A stretch of 48,525 bases of DNA, taken from positions 90,659 through 139,183 of the forward strand of contig JAYELL010000101.1 in the NCBI GenBank assembly GCA_034717495.1, read 5' to 3'. The stretch is from Chloroflexota bacterium. Its GTDB lineage: Bacteria > Chloroflexota > Anaerolineae > JAAEKA01. The position numbers and the translations under genes are program-made. Shown here in pieces: positions 8,483 through 16,158 of this stretch; position 1 is the first letter of the stretch, and each line of letters begins with the position of its first letter. The notes under the pieces are model-generated. The model was not told the DNA's origin and ran no database searches. It saw only the letters and a list, made by a program, of their open reading frames with translations.

Positions 8483-9589
8483 ATGAGCGGGGAGCGGCGC
8501 CCACCGAAGGAGTATGGTAGTGGTGGGTTGGGTCGCCGTTCCCTCTGGCGGGATGGCCGGCTGTGGATCGGCCTGCTGTTTAGCCTGGCTTGTCTGGCGC
8601 TGGCTTTTTATGGTGTAGACCTGGCCGAGGTTGGAGCGGCTCTTCGTGGGGTTGATCCCGTTTGGCTCGCTGTCGCTCTTTTTGTAACCTTGATCACCAC
8701 GGTAGCCAAAGCAGGGCGTTGGCGGCTTCTGATCAAGCTGGACTCCTCCCCACTCGATCGATCGGGTGATTCCTCGGGTTTCTCACTGGGCATTGGACGC
8801 CTGACCAGTATCTGGCAAGCAGGCGCGGCGCTAAACCTGGCTTTGCCTGCGCCGCGCAGTGGCGATGTTGCTCGGGCGTATTTGGCCGGAGAGGCCGGAG
8901 GCGTGAGTAAGTCCCTGGTCCTGGGCACAATTGCCGCGGAGAAGTCGCTTGATATTGTGATGTTGGCGGTGAGTTTTTTGATCCTGCTGCCTTTCATGAC
9001 TCTGCCATCCGAACTGGAAACCCGGCGGGGTTCGATCGTTGGCCTGGCTGTGATTGTGCCCTTGGTGATCATTGTGGTTCTGTGGCAGCGGCAGCGATTT
9101 CTTGGATGGACGCACGATATCCTGATGCGTTCCCCCGGCAGCTGGGGTAATACTCTTTTTGGAAGTGCCGAACGAGCGGTGCAAGGCCTGGATGCGCTCA
9201 GCAGGCCTCGAACTGTTCTGATCCTGGCCCTGATATCGGTCGGTATCTGGTTCCTGGCAACGTTAACCAACTACTGTGTTTTTCTGGCCATGCACCTGCC
9301 TCCCTCGTGGATCCAAAGTCTCTTCGTGCTCGTGGTTCTCCAGGCTGGGATCATTCTCCCTTCCACGCCTGGCAAGATCGGAGTCTTTCAGGTTTTATGC
9401 CGGTGGTCCCTGGTTTTTTTTGGTTATTCAGCCACGATTGGGCTGGCCTACGGGATATTGCTCTACATGGTGGCTCCCCTCGCTATCATGTTGACGGGTG
9501 CTATCACGTTGGTATGGGAAAGCTGGCAGTTACGTCAGTCGCCGAAGACCATCGGTACCCTGGCGATCGGCAGCGATGACGTGACATAG
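8483..9589 (+). CDS. Lysylphosphatidylglycerol synthase TM region / flippase-like protein
   Basis: A 368-residue integral membrane protein with about 8 hydrophobic helices. It fits the UPF0104 / LPG_synthase_TM family: an early VDLAEVGAALRGVDPVWL followed by KAGRWRLLI, a middle PAPRSGDVARAYL and AEKSLDIVMLAVSF, and a late PSTPGKIGVFQ. The soluble catalytic domain of MprF is absent, so it is the flippase-like half only. In polysaccharide clusters such proteins are thought to help move lipid-linked intermediates, but the substrate here is inferred from context. GAGGTG lies 8 bases before the ATG. It follows the BY-kinase gene by 27 bases. Confidence 0.85.
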   Translation: MSGERRPPKEYGSGGLGRRSLWRDGRLWIGLLFSLACLALAFYGVDLAEVGAALRGVDPVWLAVALFVTLITTVAKAGRWRLLIKLDSSPLDRSGDSSGFSLGIGRLTSIWQAGAALNLALPAPRSGDVARAYLAGEAGGVSKSLVLGTIAAEKSLDIVMLAVSFLILLPFMTLPSELETRRGSIVGLAVIVPLVIIVVLWQRQRFLGWTHDILMRSPGSWGNTLFGSAERAVQGLDALSRPRTVLILALISVGIWFLATLTNYCVFLAMHLPPSWIQSLFVLVVLQAGIILPSTPGKIGVFQVLCRWSLVFFGYSATIGLAYGILLYMVAPLAIMLTGAITLVWESWQLRQSPKTIGTLAIGSDDVT

Positions 9590-9616
9590 AACTAGTGTGG
9601 AGTCCTTGCTAAGAAA

Positions 9617-9748
9617 CTGTTTGAAAGGTCGTCTTGTCCATGGGCTTGTTGGGTCTTCAAAGTGTGCTTGGCGGCATCAGGCGGGTTTCCAGGCCAGAAT
9701 TGCAGCTTTCGAGCGGCTTGGGGAGACCTTCGACCTCTTTTCAAACAG
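9617..9748. repeat. Inverted repeat spanning the annotated start of the GT2-PGT gene
   Basis: CTGTTTGAAAGGTCG at 9617-9631 pairs with CGACCTCTTTTCAAACAG at 9731-9748. There are ten perfect bases, a 3-base bulge, then five more. The 99-base interior has no obvious function. It resembles the ends of a small non-autonomous mobile element or a decayed insertion. It bears on which start codon of the next gene is real. Confidence 0.5.
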
Positions 9749-11391
9749 CTAGTAAGACGGGCCTGAGGTCAACAGTGATATCCGTTGTGGTTCCGGCACA
9801 TAATGCAACCAGTACTCTGGACGAATGTCTGCGGGCACTCGTGGATCAAACGGTGCCGCGCGCTGACTACGAGGTCATCGTGGTCGATGATGGCTCCCTG
9901 GACAATACGTCTGAAGTGGCAGCTCGCTATCAGGCTGACGGAGTCCAGTTAGTCAGGCAACAGAATCAAGGGCCTTCGGGCGCCCGCAACGCAGGCGTTG
10001 CCCATAGCAGCGGAACAATGCTTCTGTTTACCGACTCGGACTGCGCGCCAAAGCGCGACTGGATTGAACGAATGCTTACCGCCTTTGATGATGTGGAATT
10101 GATGGGTGCCAAGGGAACCTACCTGACCCGCCAGCGATCGAAGGTGGCTCGATTCGTTCAGGCGGAGTACGAGGATCGTTATGATCGCATGAGGGGACAG
10201 GATCAAATCGACTTCATTGACACCTATTCGGCGGCCTATCGGCGGGACGTTTTTCTGCAGAACGGCGGCTTTGATACCTCCATCAAGTATTTGGAGGATC
10301 AGGAGTTCAGTTTTCGCCTCGCTGAAAAGGGGTATAAGCTGGGATTTGTCCCGGAGGCTCAGGTATATCATCACCACGATCAGGATATCCTTGAGTACTT
10401 CGAGCGAAAATTCAATATTGGCGTTTGGAAGGCCCGCATTATTCAGCGCTATCCGGAGCGACTGGCCAGCGACTCGCACACGCCACCGGTGCTCAAGCTG
10501 CAGCTCGTTCTGCTTCTCGTGGCTTTTCCTTTGTTGGTCACCGGATTCATTGTCAGGCAATTGGGATTTGATTGGTGGGACTGGGTGGCGATCGCCGGTG
10601 TGTTGGCGCTGGTGGCCTTTTTTCTCAGTGGCGTGCCGTTCATGGTGAAGACCTGGCGCAAAGACCCTGTTATTGGCCTTATTTCTCCTGGTATGATATT
10701 CCTGCGGGCTATCGCGTTGGGTTCAGGCTATGCAATCGGGTCACTGCGATTCGTGCGGGTAGCGCCTGAGACTCATGCGGTGCTGAGTGCCAGGGATCGG
10801 CTACTAAAGAGAACCGTCGACCTGGTTGGGGCCGTGACAGGCTTGACCCTCTCGGCACCTCTGTTAGTGGCAATCGCAGTTGCGGTCAAGATCGACTCTG
10901 CTGGACCGGTCGTATTTGTTCAGGATAGAGTGGGCGAAAACGGGCGCCCGTTTCAGCTGGTCAAGTTTCGAACGATGGTTGTGGGCGCGGACGAGCGCCT
11001 CGCGGAGTTGGTCGACCTCGATAACCTGGAGGAGCCTGTATTTAAGGTCAGAGATGACCCCAGAGTTACCAGGGTCGGCCGATTCTTGCGTCGTTTCAGT
11101 CTGGATGAGCTGCCCCAGTTTCTCAATGTGTTGCGAGGCGAAATGAGTTTGGTGGGCCCGCGCCCGGAGGAGGAATGGCTGGTTCGACTGTATAACGACC
11201 GTCAGCGCCGGCGTCTGGCCGTCAAACCTGGAATCACGGGCCCAATGCAAATCAATGGTCGGGCCAATCTGACTCTGAATCAGCGCCTCGACCTGGAATT
11301 GAACTATATCGAAAACTATTCGTTGCGGCGCGACTTACTGATACTTCTCAAAACTTTGCCGGCTGTCGTCCAGGGTTACGGCGCGTATTAA
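9640..11391 (+). CDS. Glycosyltransferase family 2 fused to a phosphoglycosyltransferase
   Basis: One polypeptide with two enzymes. The N-terminal part (about 45-270) is a GT-A fold family 2 glycosyltransferase: ISVVVPAHNATSTLDECL, VIVVDDGSLDNT, the DSDCAP metal site and YLEDQEFSFRL. Two or more membrane helices follow (about 288-370). The C-terminal part (about 388-583) is a monotopic sugar-1-phosphate transferase of the WbaP/ExoY type: KRTVDLVGAV, KFRTMVVGADE, FSLDELPQFLNVL, VGPRPEEEW and KPGITGPMQING. The PGT half starts a glycan on undecaprenyl phosphate and the GT2 half could add the next sugar. Start is uncertain: ATG 9640 or TTG 9634 lie inside the inverted repeat, while GTG 9775 follows GAGG and begins exactly at the GT2 fold. 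Confidence 0.9.
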   Translation: MGLLGLQSVLGGIRRVSRPELQLSSGLGRPSTSFQTASKTGLRSTVISVVVPAHNATSTLDECLRALVDQTVPRADYEVIVVDDGSLDNTSEVAARYQADGVQLVRQQNQGPSGARNAGVAHSSGTMLLFTDSDCAPKRDWIERMLTAFDDVELMGAKGTYLTRQRSKVARFVQAEYEDRYDRMRGQDQIDFIDTYSAAYRRDVFLQNGGFDTSIKYLEDQEFSFRLAEKGYKLGFVPEAQVYHHHDQDILEYFERKFNIGVWKARIIQRYPERLASDSHTPPVLKLQLVLLLVAFPLLVTGFIVRQLGFDWWDWVAIAGVLALVAFFLSGVPFMVKTWRKDPVIGLISPGMIFLRAIALGSGYAIGSLRFVRVAPETHAVLSARDRLLKRTVDLVGAVTGLTLSAPLLVAIAVAVKIDSAGPVVFVQDRVGENGRPFQLVKFRTMVVGADERLAELVDLDNLEEPVFKVRDDPRVTRVGRFLRRFSLDELPQFLNVLRGEMSLVGPRPEEEWLVRLYNDRQRRRLAVKPGITGPMQINGRANLTLNQRLDLELNYIENYSLRRDLLILLKTLPAVVQGYGAY

Positions 11392-11465
11392 TGAGAAAAT
11401 TGTCAATGGTCAATTGCAGAGGCTACACGTAGAGGCTGTTCTTGAGTGCTCTTATCGAAATTCCC

Positions 11466-12839
11466 ATGAACCGCATTCTTCTGGCCGGTATAATCATCGT
11501 GATGGTTTTGTTTGCCCAATCCTGTGTGCCGCCGCAACAGGACATGTTGGAGTCTGGTGCGACCCAACCAGCCGTGGCAGATGAGGCTGATATGACAGCG
11601 ACCGCCATCGCGTCAATGCCGACTCCCACCCCGGCGCCAACCGATACGCCGACATCGGAGCCGCTGGTGCCAACCCTGGCGCTAAACACTGTCGAGCCAA
11701 CGGATCTTCTGCAGCGGCAAAAAACTCTGACCGCTGAACCAACCATCGGGCCAACGGCAACCTTGCCTGCCGAGATAACTGAAGTTCCCATGGACCAGCC
11801 ACCGTTGCCAACGAACACGCCTGCGGTTGACTCTTCGCAGGAAGCGGATACACTTGTTCCGGTCGTGGAACAATTTGCTGAAGGGCCACTTTTTTCAGCG
11901 CCGGAACCGGGAAGTCTCCGCAGCCGTCTCGGAGTAGGTGTACCACGTCATGTGTCGGATCAGTACCTGGACCAGGGATTGGCGCAGCGGTTGGGCTTTG
12001 GTTGGTACCTGGATTGGGGTCCCAATGAGGCCCCACCTGAGATTGAAGGGGTCGAATTTGCGCAGATGATCCGTGTGTATGGCCCTGATTTCGTGCCCAA
12101 TCGTCAGTCGATTGCCAATGTCCTTGCCACGAACCGCGGCGCTCTCTGGATCATCGGCAACGAGCCCGATGTGCCCTGGCAGGATAACCAGACCGCCGGG
12201 GGCTATGCCCAGGCCTATCATGAGCTTCATACTTTCATCAAATCGTTGGACCCCAATGCACAGGTTGCGATCGGTGGTGTTTCACAGATTACGCCCCTGC
12301 GCCTCCAGTACCTGGATGATGTTTTGACGGCCTATGAACGGATGTTTGGACAGCCCATGCCGGTAGATGTTTGGAATATCCATACCTTTATCCTGAGAGA
12401 GGAAAGGGATTCCTGGGGCGTCTCCATTCCGCCAGGTATGGATGTCTCCCAGGGCATACTTTGGGAGATTGAAGACCACGATAATCTGGAGTTGTTCAAA
12501 AAACAGATTATTGAGTTTCGGCGCTGGATGGCTGAAAAGGGTGAGAGGGAAAAGCCTCTTATTGTGACGGAATATGGTATATTGATGCCAGAGGGCTATG
12601 GCTTTGAGGATGAAGATGTAATTCAGTTCATGGAAGGTAGCTTTGATTTCATGCTCGAAAGCCGTGATTCAGAAACCGGTCTGCCCGGCGACGACAACCG
12701 GCTGGTGCAGCGATTGACCTGGTTTAGCCTGGGCGATGACCAGTACCCCACGGGCAATCTTCTGGATCCGGCTACCGGCGAGCTTACGCCGGTGGGTGAA
12801 GCATTTGCCGGCTATGCTGCGCGCCTGGATGCGAATTAG
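11466..12839 (+). CDS. Secreted glycoside-hydrolase-like lipoprotein (clan A type)
   Basis: A 457-residue protein. MNRILLAGIIIVMVLFAQSC is a signal peptide ending in a lipobox-like cysteine. A Thr/Pro-rich tether follows (about 20-150), then a TIM-barrel hydrolase-like domain. Two conserved glutamates sit where clan GH-A enzymes place acid/base and nucleophile: E233 in WIIGNEPD and E369 in IVTEYGIL. WNIHTF lies between them. The substrate is unknown; the context suggests trimming of the cell's own polysaccharide. The frame is open upstream to TTG 11442, but the ATG at 11466 starts the signal peptide. It is a paralogue of the next gene. Confidence 0.75.
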   Translation: MNRILLAGIIIVMVLFAQSCVPPQQDMLESGATQPAVADEADMTATAIASMPTPTPAPTDTPTSEPLVPTLALNTVEPTDLLQRQKTLTAEPTIGPTATLPAEITEVPMDQPPLPTNTPAVDSSQEADTLVPVVEQFAEGPLFSAPEPGSLRSRLGVGVPRHVSDQYLDQGLAQRLGFGWYLDWGPNEAPPEIEGVEFAQMIRVYGPDFVPNRQSIANVLATNRGALWIIGNEPDVPWQDNQTAGGYAQAYHELHTFIKSLDPNAQVAIGGVSQITPLRLQYLDDVLTAYERMFGQPMPVDVWNIHTFILREERDSWGVSIPPGMDVSQGILWEIEDHDNLELFKKQIIEFRRWMAEKGEREKPLIVTEYGILMPEGYGFEDEDVIQFMEGSFDFMLESRDSETGLPGDDNRLVQRLTWFSLGDDQYPTGNLLDPATGELTPVGEAFAGYAARLDAN

Positions 12840-12898
12840 CAGGGGCGACAGGCTCGTTCTATCGGCTTATCGCGCCAGATGGCGCTTTGGAGAATTCC

Positions 12899-15229
12899 AT
12901 GCGAAATGTTAGAAACTGGGTATTATTGATATTGGTGATGGGCTCCATGCTTTTGATGCCATTGGCTTCCTACGCCGACCCGGGGGAGTCGAACTGCTAC
13001 TATCCCTCGTTGTCCGAACGATTTGGCGTGACAGTGCGCTCCGATACCAACATCGATCTCTATGATGTTGAGTTGCTCTCGGCCGGACGCTACCTCAATT
13101 GGCTGGCACACCCCTACGCTTCTCACCCCAATCAGATGCACTACTACAGGATGATCCGCATCACTGAGAATGCCTTTTACCCCTCGGGTGAGCAGCTTAC
13201 TGATACAGCCCGCCTCAATCCGGGAACCACTTGGATTATCGGCAACGAGGCGGATGTTATCTGGCAGGACAATGTCACACCGGAGGTGTATGCCCGCCGT
13301 TATCACGATGCCTACGAGACCATCATTGCTGCAGATCCCACGGCGAAATTTGTCATCAACGGTGTGGTACAGGTGTCGGAGCTGCGTCTGGAATGGTTGA
13401 ATCAAGTATTGGCGGCCTATCAGAACATGTACGGTACCAATATTCCGGTCGATATGTGGAACGTGCATACCTATGTGGGCAACGAAATGCATCGCATGTG
13501 GGGCTTTGACCTGCCTCCAGGCATTGACAATGCGCCCGGCTATACCGGCAATGAGTCAGGAGAGTGGTTTGAGGCGGGCTATGGTCCGGCGGGCGATGAC
13601 ATCATCCATCTCAGCAACCACCTTGGCAGCCAGGCCTGGTTTGCCTTCCACGGCAGCGAAGTCACTGTTCACCTTGGTACAGCGCCCGACGCGGGCATCG
13701 TGGAAATCTTCGCTGATCTGAATCCTGTACCGGTTGCGACGGTGGATCTTTATGCGCCCGACTGGGGAATGACCGAGGTGACTATCAGCGGGCTGACCAG
13801 CGACCCTCCCCCCATTGGCGATCGGCATCACATCCGGCTGCGTGTCACAGGGGAAAACACACCGCCATCCTTCAATACCTGGGTGCGGGTTGATGCGATC
13901 GAGGCGCCCTCTACTGCCGGCCTTCCCAATGGACGGCTGGAAAGTCATGCCAGGCCTCGAGCCCATATCGAGAGGGATTTGGAAAATCATGACAATATCG
14001 CCATGATCGAGCAACAGATCCGCGATTTTAGGCAGTGGATGGCGGACCACGGCCAGCGGGACAAGCCATTGATCCATACGGAGTATGGGATTCTCATGCC
14101 GGAGGAATTCGGTTTCGATTACCCCAGGGTCAGTCAGTTCATGCTGAATAGCTTCGATCTGTTGGCCGGCGATTTCACCGATCCGGACACCGGCTACCCC
14201 GCCGACGGCAATCGACTGTTGCAGGAGTGGTTCTGGTTTTCGCTGGCAATCGAGGAGTTCGATGGCTTCATCAACAAGAGTGGCCTGTTTGACCCCTATA
14301 CAACCCAGATAAAGGCATTGGGAGAGGACTTCGCCGGCTATGTTGTGCCCAGATCCAATGACTATGTTGATCTGGCAGCAGCGTCGCTTACTTTCACGTC
14401 CACATGGTCTTTATTTGCCAGTGCACCCAGTTGGGTACAGGTTGAGGCTGGCGCTGTCAACAAGGGAACCATCGACTCTGGCTCGTTTTATATGAACCTG
14501 GTTGATGGATGGACCACGGTCAGCAGCCAGTGGTTCAGTGGCCTTTCAGCGCGCTACTCTGGCAACGCCAGTGGTTCGACCAATCACAATTGGTACCCCG
14601 TGTCCGATGGTAGCAACGTGCTTGTTCTCCATGTCGATGGACTCGGCCAGGTTGACGAACCCTGCGAATCGAACAACTACCTGAGTGTTCCCCTGGACGC
14701 ACCACCGTTCACCGATCTGGCGTTGAGTAACCCCAGGACGATTCCCGAGACTATCCCGCATCCTGGCTCTGGCCAGCAAGCGGATGTCACTATTCTGGCG
14801 GACCTGCAAAACCTGGGAGGCCTGGGCACGGCTGACAACCAGGTCGTCATCAGGCTTTGGCGCGGCGACCCGGACGCAGGTGGCGTTGCAATCGATGATG
14901 TGGTGATTACGCCCAGCACCATGACACTGCCGACCACTGTGCAGTTCGATTGGACAGATGTTCCGCCAGCCTTTCATGATATGACCATTGAAGTGATTCC
15001 TGTGCCGGAGGAAACGAACCTGGATAACAACCGTGTTCAGATCAGTTTCCTGTTATCGGACCACGCAGTCTTTATTCCGACGATGCTGTCAGGGCTGGGA
15101 GACGGGATTGAATCCTTGGATCAACAGGTGGAGCTGCCTCAGCCTGCGGCATTGCATCAACCAGAATTCCCGTCCGTGCTGGACAAGATCAGTCACATGA
15201 TCCCGCCAGATTATTTGGGAGGCGAATAA
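12899..15229 (+). CDS. Secreted glycoside-hydrolase-like protein with inserted beta-sandwich and CARDB-like tail
   Basis: A 776-residue secreted protein with signal peptide NWVLLILVMGSMLLMPLASYA. The hydrolase-like barrel matches the upstream gene closely: E117 in WIIGNEADV, WNVHTYV, and E395 in HTEYGILMPEEFGF. Between WGFDLPPGID and the ERDLENHDN segment, about 130 extra residues are inserted (about 214-350) that look like a beta-sandwich or carbohydrate-binding module (DDIIHLSNHLGSQAWFAF, VATVDLYAPDW, WVRVDAIEA). The C-terminal 300 residues hold two Ig-like/CARDB-type domains (YVDLAAASLTF; FTDLALSNP; DNNRVQISFLL). I chose ATG 12899 over TTG 12887 because GGAG is well placed and the signal peptide begins there. 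Substrate unknown. Confidence 0.8.
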   Translation: MRNVRNWVLLILVMGSMLLMPLASYADPGESNCYYPSLSERFGVTVRSDTNIDLYDVELLSAGRYLNWLAHPYASHPNQMHYYRMIRITENAFYPSGEQLTDTARLNPGTTWIIGNEADVIWQDNVTPEVYARRYHDAYETIIAADPTAKFVINGVVQVSELRLEWLNQVLAAYQNMYGTNIPVDMWNVHTYVGNEMHRMWGFDLPPGIDNAPGYTGNESGEWFEAGYGPAGDDIIHLSNHLGSQAWFAFHGSEVTVHLGTAPDAGIVEIFADLNPVPVATVDLYAPDWGMTEVTISGLTSDPPPIGDRHHIRLRVTGENTPPSFNTWVRVDAIEAPSTAGLPNGRLESHARPRAHIERDLENHDNIAMIEQQIRDFRQWMADHGQRDKPLIHTEYGILMPEEFGFDYPRVSQFMLNSFDLLAGDFTDPDTGYPADGNRLLQEWFWFSLAIEEFDGFINKSGLFDPYTTQIKALGEDFAGYVVPRSNDYVDLAAASLTFTSTWSLFASAPSWVQVEAGAVNKGTIDSGSFYMNLVDGWTTVSSQWFSGLSARYSGNASGSTNHNWYPVSDGSNVLVLHVDGLGQVDEPCESNNYLSVPLDAPPFTDLALSNPRTIPETIPHPGSGQQADVTILADLQNLGGLGTADNQVVIRLWRGDPDAGGVAIDDVVITPSTMTLPTTVQFDWTDVPPAFHDMTIEVIPVPEETNLDNNRVQISFLLSDHAVFIPTMLSGLGDGIESLDQQVELPQPAALHQPEFPSVLDKISHMIPPDYLGGE

Positions 15230-15234
15230 GCACC

Positions 15235-16137
15235 ATGGCTGACAAAAACGAGAAAACAGAACGAACCATCTTTCATTCACGGGCACTCTTGTTCTGGGTG
15301 GTTGCCGCAACATTGATCGTTGGCTCGCTGGCTGCATTGCCTGTGGCCTGGGCGCTTCCTGATCAAGCTCCCGATTTTCAGACCGTGCCAACGCGCACCC
15401 CAACCCCCACATCTCCCGGCAGTGGCCCAACACCAACCGACCCGCCCAGTGGACCTACGGATACGCCCGTTGTACCAACCAGCACGCCGGTTCAACCAAC
15501 GCGTACCCCAACCCCGGTTCGACCCACCGATACGCCTGTTCCTGGACAGCCCACCAGCACGTTGACCCCGGTTCGTCCGACCGATACGCCCGTTCCCGGA
15601 CAACCCACCAGCACGCCGGGCCCAGTGGAACCAACGGCGACCCTTCCTGCGGCTGTGACGCCGGTGGTTCCTCCGGTTCCGGTGCCTCTGTTTGTGCCGG
15701 AGGATTGTTTGACCTGGCCGACGCCAGGATTTATACCGGAGCAACTGCCAACACTGATGTTCGAGGGGAGCAGCGATTTCTTCATGGCGGTGCCAGGACA
15801 GAATGTTCAACTGAGCTTGAATCTCAAGAATCTTGGAAGTTCCCCTGTCCATGACGTCGTAGTCTGTAATCCACTGGATTCGGCCCTTGAGTTGGTTGAT
15901 GCCAGTGTGACCCAGGGGACAACCCGCGTCATGCCAGGTGGCGTGATCGCCGAGCTCGGCACGGTGCCACCTCGAGGCACAGCGGAAATACAGCTGATGC
16001 TGACCATACGGGGTGAACAGCCGCTGGGCACTGTCATCGAAAACCAGGCATGGGTTGCGGCGGATGACCAGCGAGCCAGTACGTGGCTCTGGACCTGGGC
16101 CCTGCCGCCGGCCTGGCTGCCACCGACCGGCAACTGA
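15235..16137 (+). CDS. Surface protein: signal anchor, Pro/Thr linker, DUF11 domain
   Basis: A 300-residue protein. It has an N-terminal membrane segment (LLFWVVAATLIVGSLAALPV), a long Pro/Thr/Val linker (about 40-145), and a DUF11-type beta-sandwich (about 175-280; VQLSLNLKNLGSSPVHDVVV, GTVIENQAWV) as found in bacterial surface proteins. It starts 5 bases after the previous stop and has GGGAGG about 10 bases upstream. Oddly, the last six residues are LPPTGN: a sortase-like LPxTG pentapeptide at the very end with no membrane segment or basic tail after it. Function unknown; structural or adhesive surface role inferred. Confidence 0.75.
   Translation: MADKNEKTERTIFHSRALLFWVVAATLIVGSLAALPVAWALPDQAPDFQTVPTRTPTPTSPGSGPTPTDPPSGPTDTPVVPTSTPVQPTRTPTPVRPTDTPVPGQPTSTLTPVRPTDTPVPGQPTSTPGPVEPTATLPAAVTPVVPPVPVPLFVPEDCLTWPTPGFIPEQLPTLMFEGSSDFFMAVPGQNVQLSLNLKNLGSSPVHDVVVCNPLDSALELVDASVTQGTTRVMPGGVIAELGTVPPRGTAEIQLMLTIRGEQPLGTVIENQAWVAADDQRASTWLWTWALPPAWLPPTGN
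15511..15618 (+). repeat. Two tandem 54-bp units in the Pro/Thr linker
   Basis: 15511-15564 and 15565-15618 are near-identical in-frame units encoding TPVRPTDTPVPGQPTST plus one residue. They differ at a few positions, mostly third codon positions, so the duplication is not very recent. The unit would lengthen the tether by 18 residues per copy. Confidence 0.85.
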
Positions 16138-16158
16138 TTGTAACGGCGAAATCTGGCC

